Shown here: piece after piece, positions 24,180-35,183 of the stretch
How the letters are laid out: each line of letters starts with the position of its first letter
Numbering within the stretch: position 1 is the stretch's first letter
NCBI GenBank assembly: GCA_028285405.1
Contig: JANQPH010000009.1
Span: 1-43,364 of the forward strand
Direction of reading: 5' to 3'
DNA length: 43,364 bases
Source of the DNA: Thermoleophilia bacterium
GTDB lineage: Bacteria > Actinomycetota > Thermoleophilia > Miltoncostaeales > Miltoncostaeaceae
Position numbers and translations under genes: made by a program
Notes under the pieces: model-generated
The model's input: the letters and a program-made list of their open reading frames with translations, nothing else
Databases searched by the model: none
Told to the model about the DNA's origin: nothing

Positions 24180-24730
24180 AGGAGCAGATCGCCGACGCCA
24201 AGCGCCGGATGCAGGGCGCGGTCGCGGCGTTCCAGGGCGAGCTCGCGAGCGTGCGGACCGGGCGGGCGACCACCGCGCTGCTCGACCGGGTCAACGTCGA
24301 CGCCTACGGCACGACGACCCCGCTCAAGCAGCTCGCTGGGGTGAACGTCCCCGAGCCCCGGCTGATCACGGTCCAGCCGTACGACCCGTCGATCTTCGAC
24401 GCCATCGAGAAGGCGCTGCTCGAGTCCGACATCGGGCTGAACCCCTCCAACGACGGGCAGATCATTCGCCTGGCCGTGCCCGAGCTCACCGAGGAGCGGC
24501 GCAAGGAGCTGACCCGGCTCGTCAGCAAGATGGCCGAGGAGGCCCGCGTCGCGGTCCGGAACGTCCGCAAGGACGTCAACAACGAGATCAAGCGCGCCGA
24601 GAAGGACGGGGAGATCTCAAAGAACGAGCTGTCGAGGTATCAGGACGACGTTCAGAAGCTCACCGACGCCGAGGTCAAGGCGATCGACGAGCTGATGGAG
24701 CGCAAAGAGGCTGAGATCCTCGAAGTCTGA
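24176..24730 (+). CDS. frr: Ribosome recycling factor
   Basis: RRF splits the post-termination ribosome together with EF-G. The 184-residue protein has the expected three-helix/beta-sandwich layout: a long first helix with [60 protein letters not shown] split across the hinge, and the final helices [19 protein letters not shown] and [15 protein letters not shown] overlaps the pyrH stop, continuing the conserved rpsB-tsf-pyrH-frr order. Confidence 0.98.
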   Translation: MKEQIADAKRRMQGAVAAFQGELASVRTGRATTALLDRVNVDAYGTTTPLKQLAGVNVPEPRLITVQPYDPSIFDAIEKALLESDIGLNPSNDGQIIRLAVPELTEERRKELTRLVSKMAEEARVAVRNVRKDVNNEIKRAEKDGEISKNELSRYQDDVQKLTDAEVKAIDELMERKEAEILEV

Positions 24731-24753
24731 GCGCTTCGGCCGGCGACGAGCTC

Positions 24754-25527
<774 letters not shown>

Positions 25528-26402
25528 ACCGCCGGCCGAGGAGCCTGGCCAGGAGCCACCGCCGCGACGACTGCGGCGCAGGCGTCTGGCGGGGCTTCGC
25601 AGCCGCCTGCTCGTCGCGATCCCGGGCGTCGTCGTCGCGATCGCCGTCGTGGCGCTCGGCGGGCCGATCTTCGCCGCCGCCGTGGCCGTGCTGGCGATGC
25701 TCGGGCTGTATGAGCTCTACAGCCTGACCGCCGCGTCGCGGCCGCTGCGGTGGGCCGGCTACCTCAGCGTACTCACGATCATCGGGCTGGCGGCGTCCCT
25801 GGCGAGCCCGGAGCGAGGCATCGTCCTCGGTGTCGCCGTCTCGCTCGGGTTGGTCGCGCTGGCCGGCCTCTGGCTGAAGCGGCGGGACGACCTGGTCGGC
25901 CGGGTGTCGGCGACGCTGTTCGGCGTCATCTACATCGGGGTGCCGCTCGGTCTCCTGGTCGCCATGCGTGAGCTGCCCGACGGCGCCGGTGTGGTCGTGA
26001 ACGTCCTGGTCGGCACTTGGGTCTTCGACTCGGCGAGCTACCTGGGCGGGCGCCAGTGGGGTCGGACCCCGATCGCGCCGCGGACCTCCCCGGGGAAGAC
26101 CGTCGAGGGCTTCGTGATCGGGCTGGTGGCCGGCGTCTTCGCCGTCTGGGTGGCGGGCCTCTACATGGACTGGATCTCGGCGCCCGAGTCGCTTCTGATC
26201 GGCCTGGTCGCGTGCATCGGCGCCTATTTCGGCGATCTGTTCGAGTCGATGATCAAGCGCGATGTGGGCGCGAAGGACGCCGGCAAGCTCCTGCTCGGTC
26301 ATGGCGGCGTGCTGGACCGGTTCGACGCGCTGCTGTTCAGCGCCCCGCTGGTCTACTTCGTCACGGTCTTCGCCCTCATATAGGGCGCCCGCGCTCGCGA
26401 GG

Positions 26403-27698
26403 TCACAGGCCTGAGTCGTGCGCTGGCTCGCGCCACCAGCCACGGCCCCGGTACCGGAGCAGCGCGAGCAACACCCCGGCTCCGACGACCGCCACTCCTG
26501 GGATCAACGAGGACGCGGGCAGCGAGGTCGCCAGCACCAGGCATCCGACCAGGCCCACGATCGGCACGACGAGCGGCTGGAGGCGCATGCGGCGCGGAAG
26601 GCGCATCGCGCTCCCGTTGGCGATCGCGTAGTAGGTCAGCACCAGGACGCTCGAGAACCCGATCGCCGCGCGCAGGTCACCGACCGAGATGACGATCAGC
26701 ACCCCGACGGCCGCGGCGATCTCGGCCCGGTGGGGCACCTTGGCCCGACTCGAGACCGCGGCGAGGACGGGCGGCAGGTCCCGGTTTGCGGCCATGGCGA
26801 ACGTCGTGCGCCCGATGCCGGCCAGCAGGGCGAGCAGGACCCCGAGCGATGCCACGGCCGCACCGACCCGAGCGACCGGCTCGAGCGAGGACAGGTCGCT
26901 GGCGCTGACGGCCGCCTCGAGGGGTGCGTCGGTCGCCGCGAGCGCCGGCGCGCCCACAGCCGCCAACACCGTGACGGCGACGATCGCGTAGATCACCAAC
27001 ACGATCCCCAGGGCGATCGGGATCGCGCGCGGGATCGTCCGGCGCGGCTCGCGAACCTCCTCGCCCAGCGTCGCGATGCGGGCGTAGCCCGCGAAGGCGA
27101 AGAACAGGATCGCTCCGGAGGCGAGGATCTCGCGCGGTCCCGCGTCGGCGCCGATGGGATCGACCCGGCCTCCATCGAGGCCTCCGCCCGCGAGCACCGC
27201 GATCACGATGATCGCCAGCGCGGCGAGGGTGATGGCGACGATCACGGCCGTGACCGAGACCGTCTTTCGCACCCCCGCGAGGTTGACGAGCAAGACGCCG
27301 ATGACGACCGCCGCGGCGATCGGGCGGGCGTAGTCCGGGGCGACGTACGCGGCAAAGGTGAACGCGATGGCCCCCGCGCTCGCGACCTTCCCCGAGATGA
27401 ACGCCCAGCCGGCGAGGAACCCCCAGGAGTCGCCCAGCTGGCGGCGACCGTACGCGTAGGTGCCACCGGACTCCGGGTAGTTGGCGGCCAGATCCGCCGA
27501 GGAGGCGGCGTTGCAGTACGCGACCACCGCCGCGACGCCCAGTCCGATGAGGAGCGCCGAGCCGGCCTGGCTGGCGGCCGGACCGAAGGCGGAGAAGACG
27601 CCGGCGCCGAGCATCGAGCCGAGGCCGATGAGCACGGCGTCGCGAAGCCCCAGGCGGCGGGCGAGGCGGCTGGGTGCCGTCTCGGCGGTCTCAGCCAC
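26403..27698 (-). CDS. APC family amino acid permease
   Basis: The 431-residue membrane protein belongs to the amino acid-polyamine-cation superfamily, with about twelve hydrophobic helices. Residues 8-30 carry the unwound helix 1 signature GLGSMLGAGVFSAFGPAAS, and ELAANYPESGG is represented by ADLAANYPESGGTYAYGR, both typical of the cationic amino acid transporter group. ILFFAFAGYARIATLGEEV forms helix 6 with the common GEE motif. The substrate is unknown. GTG start at 27698 with GGGAGG 6 bases upstream; the frame is open further upstream without support. It is divergent from the M42 peptidase gene (16 bases). Confidence 0.88.
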   Translation of the reverse strand: MAETAETAPSRLARRLGLRDAVLIGLGSMLGAGVFSAFGPAASQAGSALLIGLGVAAVVAYCNAASSADLAANYPESGGTYAYGRRQLGDSWGFLAGWAFISGKVASAGAIAFTFAAYVAPDYARPIAAAVVIGVLLVNLAGVRKTVSVTAVIVAITLAALAIIVIAVLAGGGLDGGRVDPIGADAGPREILASGAILFFAFAGYARIATLGEEVREPRRTIPRAIPIALGIVLVIYAIVAVTVLAAVGAPALAATDAPLEAAVSASDLSSLEPVARVGAAVASLGVLLALLAGIGRTTFAMAANRDLPPVLAAVSSRAKVPHRAEIAAAVGVLIVISVGDLRAAIGFSSVLVLTYYAIANGSAMRLPRRMRLQPLVVPIVGLVGCLVLATSLPASSLIPGVAVVGAGVLLALLRYRGRGWWREPAHDSGL

Positions 27699-27701
27699 CG
27701 G

Positions 27702-27707
27702 TAGCCT
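27702..27707 (+). promoter_or_regulatory. -10 element of a probable leaderless promoter (M42 peptidase)
   Basis: TAGCCT ends 7 bases before the ATG at 27715. Read on the other strand the same segment holds the Shine-Dalgarno of the APC permease gene, so the 16-base gap serves both genes. Confidence 0.55.
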
Positions 27708-27714
27708 CCCGGGA

Positions 27715-28734
27715 ATGGACTGGGACCTGCTCGAACGGCTGACCGCGGCGCCGGGCCCCTCGGGACACGAGGGCCCGATCCGGGAGGTCGTGGCCACCGA
27801 GCTGCGCGACGTCGCCGAGGAGATCAGCGTCGACCCGGTCGGCAACCTGGTGGCACGCCGGCCCGGCCCCGGGCCGCGCGTCGTGCTCGCGGCGCACATG
27901 GACGAGCTCGGCTTCATCGTGAGCCATGTCGAGGAGGACGGCTTCCTGCGCGTCGTCACCGTCGGCGGTCACGACCCCAGGGCGCTGGTCGCCGCGCGGG
28001 TGGTCGTGCACGGCCGGGAGGATCTGCCCGGTGTGATCGGCGGCAAGCCGGTGCACCTGATGGAGCGGGCCGAGCGCGAGAAGGCGCCCAAGGAGAAGGA
28101 CCTCTACATCGACATCGGCCTCGACGGGGAGCGGGCGCGCGAGCTCGTCCGGCCGGGCGACCCGGTGACGCGCGCGGCCCAGATCACCCGGCTCGGTGAC
28201 CTGGTGAGCAGCCCGGGCCTCGACGACCGCGCCGGGCTCTACGTGATGCTCGAAGCCATGAGGACGCTCGGCGAGCATCGGTGCGATCTGCATGCGGTGG
28301 CGACGGTACAAGAGGAGGTCGGCCTGCGCGGGGCCCGCGTGGCCGCCTCACGGATACGTCCGGAGCTGGGGCTGGCGATCGACGTGACGCTCGCCAACGA
28401 CGGCCCCGGCGTGCCCGCCCGCGAGCGCGTCACCGAGCTCGGCGAGGGGGCGGCCATCAAGGTGCTCGACAGCTCGGTCATCGTCCCCACGGACATGGTC
28501 GATGCGCTGGTCGGGTTGGCCGAGGAGCACGAGATCCCGCACCAGCTCGAGGTGATGCCGCGAGGCGGCACGGACACGCGTGAGCTCGCCCTCGGAGGCG
28601 ACGGGGCACGTGCGGGCGGGGTCTCGATACCGCTTCGTTACACCCACCAGATCACCGAGGCGGCTCACCCCGACGACCTGGATGCCTCGGTGGCGCTCGT
28701 GCGGGCGTTCTGCGAGCACGCCCACGAGGTCTAG
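27715..28734 (+). CDS. M42 family metallopeptidase (glutamyl aminopeptidase / FrvX-like)
   Basis: M42 enzymes are cytosolic di-zinc aminopeptidases, often dodecameric, that finish peptide breakdown. The 339-residue protein has all expected ligands: VVLAAHMDELGF (His, Asp), VSSPGLDDRAG (bridging Asp), VQEEVGLRGA (catalytic Glu and Glu ligand), AIDVT (Asp) and PLRYTHQITE (His). The PDZ-like lid domain inserted after the first metal motif is visible as GGHDPRALVAARVVVHG to TRLGDLV. ATG start, probably leaderless. Its TAG stop shares the palindrome CTAG with the stop of the convergent EAL gene. Confidence 0.93.
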   Translation: MDWDLLERLTAAPGPSGHEGPIREVVATELRDVAEEISVDPVGNLVARRPGPGPRVVLAAHMDELGFIVSHVEEDGFLRVVTVGGHDPRALVAARVVVHGREDLPGVIGGKPVHLMERAEREKAPKEKDLYIDIGLDGERARELVRPGDPVTRAAQITRLGDLVSSPGLDDRAGLYVMLEAMRTLGEHRCDLHAVATVQEEVGLRGARVAASRIRPELGLAIDVTLANDGPGVPARERVTELGEGAAIKVLDSSVIVPTDMVDALVGLAEEHEIPHQLEVMPRGGTDTRELALGGDGARAGGVSIPLRYTHQITEAAHPDDLDASVALVRAFCEHAHEV

Positions 28735-29642
28735 CCGGGCGGTCGTCTCCTCGGGCGCAGCGTCCGGGGGGTGCCAGCCAGGATCGTCAGCAGGTCGTCG
28801 ATCGTCGCCAGTGGGGTCGCCAGGGCCCGGGCCGCGGCGACGCCGCGGTCGACGACACTCGAGCGGGTGATGGTCGAGGCGGTCGTGCTGTCGACCTGCG
28901 GGTACCCCTGCGACGGTCGGGCGATCCGGAATCCCTGCGCCATGTGCGCGCCGGCCCGCTTGACCGCGGTCAGCTCGCGGATCGTCTCGATGCCCTCGGC
29001 GATCACCCTCGGGCCCAGGGCGACGCAGAAGGTGGTCAGGATCCTCACGATCTCGAGCAGGTGGAAGCTCTGGTCGCAGCCGCGCACGAGCGACTGGTCG
29101 AGCTTCACGTAGTCCGGTCTCAGCAGCGTGATGCGCTCGAGGCTGTTGTTGCCGGTCCCGGTGTCGTCCAGGGCCACGCCGACCCCGGCACGTTGCAGGG
29201 CGCCGGTCGCGTCGGCGAGTGCCGCCAGGTCGTCGACGTCGGCGTGCTCGGTCAGCTCGATGACGACGGACTCGGGGGAGCCGCCGCGGGCGCGGATCGC
29301 GTCGGTCAGCCACTGCGTGGTGAGGGTGCCGTCGAGCAGCGTCGTCGGCGACGCGTTCACGAACAGCCGGGCCCCGGTCGGAACGTCCGGGAGGGAGTCG
29401 AGGGCGCTCTCGACGCAGGCGTGATCGAGCTGGCTTCCCAGGCCCGCTCCCTCCGCGGCGCGGAATGCGTCGAGGGGATCGTCGAACGCGGCGACCATCG
29501 GGCGCATCAGCGCTTCGTACGCGTGTGTCCTCGCGTCGTCGAGGCACACCACGGGCTGATGGTGGATGGTGATCGCCTGCGGCCCGAGCAGCGTGCGGGC
29601 CTCGGCGTCCCGACGCATCACGGCCGGGTCGCTGGTGCTCAT
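28731..29642 (-). CDS. EAL domain protein, probable c-di-GMP phosphodiesterase
   Basis: EAL enzymes linearise cyclic di-GMP. The 303-residue cytosolic protein is a single EAL domain (about residues 20-250) with no sensor domain and a tail of about 50 residues. Catalytic positions look intact: YEALMRP, LFVNASP (Asn), VIELTEH (Glu), VALDDTGTGNNSLERI (Asp-Asp; the usual DDFG Phe is Thr), YVKLDQSLV (Lys), VIAEGIET (Glu) and AQGFRIARP (Gln). Activity is therefore plausible. ATG at 29642 chosen because the N-terminal domain begins soon after; no strong Shine-Dalgarno or -10 is visible. It is divergent from dxr across 112 bases. Confidence 0.88.
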   Translation of the reverse strand: MSTSDPAVMRRDAEARTLLGPQAITIHHQPVVCLDDARTHAYEALMRPMVAAFDDPLDAFRAAEGAGLGSQLDHACVESALDSLPDVPTGARLFVNASPTTLLDGTLTTQWLTDAIRARGGSPESVVIELTEHADVDDLAALADATGALQRAGVGVALDDTGTGNNSLERITLLRPDYVKLDQSLVRGCDQSFHLLEIVRILTTFCVALGPRVIAEGIETIRELTAVKRAGAHMAQGFRIARPSQGYPQVDSTTASTITRSSVVDRGVAAARALATPLATIDDLLTILAGTPRTLRPRRRPPG

Positions 29643-29741
29643 GCGCACAGGTTTCAACGCGGACGGCCGACGTCCTTCGGTCCGCGCGGCCCGCGATGTC
29701 GAGCGCGGGCTCGCTCTCGCGGTGGCCTCGGCGACCGGCGC

Positions 29742-29747
29742 TACCCT
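29742..29747 (+). promoter_or_regulatory. -10 element of a probable leaderless promoter for dxr-rseP
   Basis: TACCCT ends 7 bases before the ATG at 29755. A GGAGGG directly abuts the ATG, too close to act as a Shine-Dalgarno, which favours leaderless initiation. Confidence 0.55.
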
Positions 29748-29754
29748 TGGAGGG

Positions 29755-30897
29755 ATGCGGCGCGTTCTGGTGCTGGGGTCAACGGGGTCGATCGGCGTGC
29801 AGGCGCTCGAGGTGATCGAGCGCGAGCCCGACCTCGAGCTGGCGGGGTTGAGCTGTGGGTCGCGGGTGGACGAGATGCTCGCCCAGGCCCGTGCCGCCGG
29901 CGTCACCCACACCGCCGCGGCCGTCGGCGGCGGCACGGTCGGCTTCGACGCGGAGCTGGCCGGCCTGATGGACGCGACCGCGCCGGACGTGGTGGTCAAC
30001 GCGATCGTCGGGGCCGCGGGGCTGCGCCCGACGCTCGCCGCGCTCGAGCGGGGGCTCCCGGTCGCGCTGGCCAACAAGGAGAGCCTGGTCGTCGGGGGTG
30101 AGCTCGTTCGCGCGCTGCGGGAGCGCACCGGGGCCGATCTGCACCCGATCGACAGCGAGCACTCGGCCCTCTGGCAGCTGCTCGAGGGGATTCCGCCCGA
30201 GCGCGTCGCGAGCGTGGCCATCACGGCATCCGGTGGGCCGTTTCGAGGCAGGACGGCGGACGAGCTCTCGGATGTCGGCGTCGACGACGCGCTGGCGCAC
30301 CCGACGTGGTCGATGGGGGCGAAGATCACGATCGACTCGGCGACGCTCATGAACAAGGGGCTCGAGGTGATCGAGGCCCGGCACCTGTTCGACCTGGACG
30401 ACGAGCAGATCGAGGTCGTCGTGCATCCCCAGTCGATCGTGCACGCCCTGGCGCGCCTCACCGACGGAGCGCTGCTCGCTCACCTCGGCGCCCCCGACAT
30501 GCGGGCTCCGATCGCGCACGCGCTCGCGTGGCCGCGGCCGCCGGTACCGAGCCTTTCGCCGTTCGACCTCGTGGGTCGGGAGCTCACGTTCGAGGAGCCC
30601 GACACCGAGTGCTTCCGGTGCCTCGCGCTGGCGCGCCAGGCTGGTCGGGATGGCGGCACCGCGCCGGCGGTGCTGAACGCGGCGAACGAGGTGGCGGTCG
30701 AGGCCTTCCTGGCCGGCCGTGTGAGGTTCCTCGACATCGGCGCGCTCGTCGAGCGGGCCCTCGCCTCGGTCCCCGGCGAGCCGGCGGACAGCCTCGAGGC
30801 CGTGGAACGGGCGGATGCGGCTGCGAGGGACGTCGTCCGCGATGCCGTGGACGGCCGGCGCCCCGGCGCCCCGTCGACCGCGGGGGTGGGCGCGTGA
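29755..30897 (+). CDS. dxr: 1-deoxy-D-xylulose 5-phosphate reductoisomerase
   Basis: Dxr converts DXP to 2-C-methylerythritol 4-phosphate with NADPH, the committed MEP-pathway step that supplies IPP to uppS. The 380-residue protein has LVLGSTGSIGVQALEV (NADPH), ALANKESLVVGG, IDSEHSALWQLL (metal and substrate), ITASGGPFRG, SMGAKITIDSATLMNKG and PTWSMG. Length is normal. ATG start; the frame is open upstream, but the -10 position argues for this start. GTGA overlap with rseP. Confidence 0.96.
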   Translation: MRRVLVLGSTGSIGVQALEVIEREPDLELAGLSCGSRVDEMLAQARAAGVTHTAAAVGGGTVGFDAELAGLMDATAPDVVVNAIVGAAGLRPTLAALERGLPVALANKESLVVGGELVRALRERTGADLHPIDSEHSALWQLLEGIPPERVASVAITASGGPFRGRTADELSDVGVDDALAHPTWSMGAKITIDSATLMNKGLEVIEARHLFDLDDEQIEVVVHPQSIVHALARLTDGALLAHLGAPDMRAPIAHALAWPRPPVPSLSPFDLVGRELTFEEPDTECFRCLALARQAGRDGGTAPAVLNAANEVAVEAFLAGRVRFLDIGALVERALASVPGEPADSLEAVERADAAARDVVRDAVDGRRPGAPSTAGVGA

Positions 30898-31967
30898 TCG
30901 ATTTCCTCGACTCGCCGCTTCGGATCCTCCTCTTCGTCCTGATCCTGATCGCGCTCGTGATCGTCCACGAGCTCGGCCACCTGCTGGTGGCCAAGTGGAC
31001 CGGGATGCGCGCCGAGCGGTTCTCGGTCTTCTTCGGCCGCCCCATCTGGTCGGTCACCAGGGGAGAGACCGAATACGCCGTCGGATGGATCCCGCTCGGG
31101 GGCTACGTGAAGATCACGGGGATGGTGCGCGGCGAGGACGTGCCTCCCGAGGCCGAGCACCGCGCGTACTACAACCAGGCGACCTGGAAGAAGCTCGCGA
31201 CGATCTTCGCCGGGCCGGCGGTGAACATCCTGCTGGCCTTCGTGCTCTTCTGCATGGTCTTCTGGATCGGGTTCCCGTCGGCGTCCGCGACCAACAGCGT
31301 CGCCCAGGTGCCCGAGACGGACTCGCCCGCGGCGGTCATCGGCCTGACCGAAGGCGACGAGATCGTCGCCGTGCAGGGTCAGCCGACGCCGGACTTCGAG
31401 GAGGTCCGGGACGCGCTGCAGGCGCGGCCCGGCGAGGTCACCTCGATCACCTACGTGACCGAGTCCGGCGAGGAGGTCACGCGGACGGTCCGCCTGCGCG
31501 ATGACGGCACGCTCGGGTTCCGCCCGGACATCGAGCTCGGCCCCACCCAGCGCGCGGGACCGATCGAGGGCGTCGTCGAGGGCTCGGATCGCACGGCATT
31601 CGTGATCACCGAGACCGGGAAGGTCATCGGGTCGGCGTTCGTCGACTCCGAGGCGCGCAGCCAGGTCAACTCGGTCGTCGGGATCGGGGCGTTCTCGACC
31701 CAAATCAGCGGCGTGGCGCAGTGGATCCAGTTCGCGGCGCTGCTGTCGCTCGCGCTCGGGATCTTCAACCTGATCCCGATCCTTCCGCTGGACGGAGGGC
31801 ACATCCTGTTCGCGCTGGTCGAGGCGGTGCGGCGCAAGCCCATCTCGCGCGCCGTGTTCGAGCGGGTCTCCATCGTCGGGTTCGCGGTGATCATGGTGAT
31901 CTTCTTCGTGGCGCTCTCGAACGACGTCAGTCTGATCAGCGACCTCCGCAACGGGACCGGTCCGTAG
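30894..31967 (+). CDS. rseP: RIP metalloprotease, RseP/site-2 protease family
   Basis: Site-2 proteases cut membrane-spanning anti-sigma factors or signal peptide remnants inside the bilayer. The 357-residue protein has the zinc motif [14 protein letters not shown] (His25, Glu26, His29), [14 protein letters not shown], one periplasmic PDZ domain (about 135-200) and the second active-site motif [15 protein letters not shown]. At least four membrane helices. A single PDZ domain is usual outside proteobacteria. GTG start overlaps the dxr stop; ispG follows under its own -10. Confidence 0.94.
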   Translation: MIDFLDSPLRILLFVLILIALVIVHELGHLLVAKWTGMRAERFSVFFGRPIWSVTRGETEYAVGWIPLGGYVKITGMVRGEDVPPEAEHRAYYNQATWKKLATIFAGPAVNILLAFVLFCMVFWIGFPSASATNSVAQVPETDSPAAVIGLTEGDEIVAVQGQPTPDFEEVRDALQARPGEVTSITYVTESGEEVTRTVRLRDDGTLGFRPDIELGPTQRAGPIEGVVEGSDRTAFVITETGKVIGSAFVDSEARSQVNSVVGIGAFSTQISGVAQWIQFAALLSLALGIFNLIPILPLDGGHILFALVEAVRRKPISRAVFERVSIVGFAVIMVIFFVALSNDVSLISDLRNGTGP

Positions 31968-31994
31968 CGGCAACCGATCGCCGCGCCCCCGGTC

Positions 31995-32000
31995 TAGAGT
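31995..32000 (+). promoter_or_regulatory. -10 element of a probable leaderless promoter (ispG)
   Basis: TAGAGT ends 7 bases before the ispG GTG at 32008, with no Shine-Dalgarno in the interval. Confidence 0.6.
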
Positions 32001-32007
32001 TAGGGCC

Positions 32008-33240
<1,233 letters not shown>

Positions 33241-33258
33241 CCAACTCGAGGTGAGGAC

Positions 33259-34995
33259 ATGACGGTTCCCGACGGCTGGCGCATGCCCGACGCACCCCTC
33301 GGCGATTCATGGCGTCTGTCGGGGCGCCTGTGGCCGACGCTTCGCGACGATCCGTCGGACGCGGAGGCAATCAGCCACAAGCTGATGATCCGCTCCGGGC
33401 TCGTGCGCCAGCTGGCGGCCGGGCTCTACTCCTTCATGCCCATGGGCTGGCGCGTGATCAGGCGCGTCGAGGCCATCATCCGCGAGGAGATGGACCGCAT
33501 CGGGGCCCAGGAGGTCCATCTTCCCGTGATGCACCCGGCGGAGATCTGGGAGGCGACGGGTCGCTACGGGCTCGACGAGCAGTTCTGCCTCGAGGACCGG
33601 GGTGGGCGCCCGATGGTCCTCGGCATGACCCACGAGGAGATCATCACCTGGCACGCGGCGCGGGAGCTGCGCTCGTACCGGGACCTACCGCAGTCCTGGT
33701 ACCAGATCCAGGTGAAGCTGCGCGACGAGCCCCGTCCCAAGAGCGGGCTGCTCCGCGTCCGGGAGTTCTCGATGAAGGACTCGTACTCGATGGACCGGGA
33801 CGACGCCGGGCTCGACGCGTCGTACGAGGCCCACACGGAGGCTTACGCACGGATCTTCGACCGCTGCGGCCTCGATTGGTTCCGAGTCGAGAGCGACGTG
33901 GGGATGATGGGTGGGCGCGGCGCGCACGAGTACATGGCGCCGAGCCCAGCGGGGGAGGACGTGATCGCGCTCGGCGACGGCTATGCCGCCAACGTCGAGC
34001 TTGCGCGCTCGACACCGATCGACCCTGACTTCGGCGACGTTCCGGACGCCCCCGAGGAGTTCGACACCCCGGGGGTGGGCACGATCGACGAGCTGGTCGA
34101 GTTCACGGGGCTCCCCGCCGGCCGTCTGGCGAAGTCGGTCGTTGTCGTCGCCGACGACGGCCCCGTTCTCGTGGTGCTGCGCGGGGAGCACCAGGTCAAC
34201 GAGGCGAAGCTGAATCGCGTCGTGGGACCACACCGCCCGGCTCAGGAGGACGAGATCCGCGGATGGTTCGGTGCCGGGCCGGGTTCCCTCGGACCCGTCG
34301 GGGTCTCGGACGTCCGCATCGTCGCGGACGAGACGATCGCGGTCGGGCACTACGTGACCGGCGCCAATCGCGACGGGGCCCACCTGCGGGGCGTCGTTCA
34401 CGGCCGGGACTTCTCGGCAGAGCTGGCGGACGTGCGCGAGGTGCGGGAGGGCGAGCTCGACGCGACCGGCGCGCCGCTCCGGCTCGAGCGCGTGATCGAG
34501 ATCGGGAACATCTTCAAGCTCGGCACCAAGTACTCCGAGCCGCTCGGCGCCACCTACCTCGATCCGGACGGCGTCGAGCAGCCGATCGTGATGGGCTCCT
34601 ACGGGATCGGGCCAGCGCGGATCGCTGCCGCCGCGGTCGAGCAGGGCAACGACGAGGCGGGGATCGTCTGGCCTCGGGCGATCGCGCCATTCGACGTCCA
34701 TCTGGTGCTGATCGGCGCCGCCGGGACACCCCAGGCCGAGCTCGCCGAGCGGCTCTTCGGCGAGCTGACCGAGCTGGGGCTGGCCGTGCTCCTCGACGAC
34801 CGTGAGGACAAGAAGCCCGGCGAGAAGTTCGTCGAGGCCGAGCTGCTCGGCTGCCCGGTCCGAGTGACCATCGGCAAGCGGACGCTTCCGGACGGTCCGC
34901 TGGAGGTGCAGGTCCGGCGCGGACGCGAGGTGCACGAGATCCCGCTCGCACACGCGGCAACGGGTGTCCGCGAGGTCTGGGAGGGCCTTCGCTGA
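33259..34995 (+). CDS. proS: Proline--tRNA ligase, bacterial type
   Basis: ProRS charges tRNA-Pro. The 578-residue protein is the bacterial form with an editing insertion. Class II motif 1 (LAAGLYSFMPMGWRVIRRVE), motif 2 (RDEPRPKSGLLRVREFSMKD) and motif 3 (GSYGIGPARIAAAAVEQ) flank a YbaK-like INS domain (about 235-385) with LPAGRLAKSVVVVADDG and its conserved Lys, which clears Ala-tRNA-Pro. The C-terminal anticodon-binding domain starts near FDVHLVLIG. ATG with GAGGTGAGG upstream. A tRNA-Pro(GGG) gene follows 56 bases downstream. Confidence 0.97.
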   Translation: MTVPDGWRMPDAPLGDSWRLSGRLWPTLRDDPSDAEAISHKLMIRSGLVRQLAAGLYSFMPMGWRVIRRVEAIIREEMDRIGAQEVHLPVMHPAEIWEATGRYGLDEQFCLEDRGGRPMVLGMTHEEIITWHAARELRSYRDLPQSWYQIQVKLRDEPRPKSGLLRVREFSMKDSYSMDRDDAGLDASYEAHTEAYARIFDRCGLDWFRVESDVGMMGGRGAHEYMAPSPAGEDVIALGDGYAANVELARSTPIDPDFGDVPDAPEEFDTPGVGTIDELVEFTGLPAGRLAKSVVVVADDGPVLVVLRGEHQVNEAKLNRVVGPHRPAQEDEIRGWFGAGPGSLGPVGVSDVRIVADETIAVGHYVTGANRDGAHLRGVVHGRDFSAELADVREVREGELDATGAPLRLERVIEIGNIFKLGTKYSEPLGATYLDPDGVEQPIVMGSYGIGPARIAAAAVEQGNDEAGIVWPRAIAPFDVHLVLIGAAGTPQAELAERLFGELTELGLAVLLDDREDKKPGEKFVEAELLGCPVRVTIGKRTLPDGPLEVQVRRGREVHEIPLAHAATGVREVWEGLR

Positions 34996-35034
34996 GTCGC
35001 CTCGGCGTCGGGCTGCCGGCGCCAAGGCCTGTGG

Positions 35035-35040
35035 TACCGT
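35035..35040 (+). promoter_or_regulatory. Probable -10 element of the tRNA-Pro gene
   Basis: TACCGT lies 11 bases before the tRNA 5' end at 35052, the expected spacing for a transcript starting a few bases upstream of the mature tRNA. Confidence 0.5.
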
Positions 35041-35051
35041 GATCCGGCGTT

Positions 35052-35125
35052 CGGGGCGTGGCGCAGTCTGGTAGCGCACCCGGCTGGGGGCCGGGCGGTC
35101 GCAGGTTCAAATCCTGCCGCCCCGA
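35052..35125 (+). tRNA. tRNA-Pro (anticodon GGG)
   Basis: A full cloverleaf folds: acceptor CGGGGCG/CGCCCCG, D stem GCGC/GCGC, anticodon stem CCCGG/CCGGG with loop CTGGGGG (anticodon GGG, reading CCC and CCU), T stem GCAGG/CCTGC with TTCAAAT, discriminator A at 35125. CCA is not encoded, so the CCA-adding enzyme is needed. It follows proS, the gene for its own synthetase. Confidence 0.96.
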
Positions 35126-35131
35126 TTTCGT

Positions 35132-35146
35132 GTGGCCGGTGGCCAC
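35132..35146 (+). terminator. Hairpin after tRNA-Pro, possible weak terminator
   Basis: GTGGCC/GGCCAC with a 3-base loop lies 6 bases after the tRNA. No T-tract follows, so the role in termination or processing is only suggested by position. Confidence 0.3.
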
Positions 35147-35169
35147 GAACCCGCGAATCGCTCATCGCG

Positions 35170-35175
35170 TACGGT
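35170..35175 (+). promoter_or_regulatory. -10 element of a probable leaderless promoter (CDP-alcohol phosphatidyltransferase)
   Basis: TACGGT ends 8 bases before the GTG at 35184, and no Shine-Dalgarno lies between. Confidence 0.45.
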
Positions 35176-35183
35176 GTTCCGCC

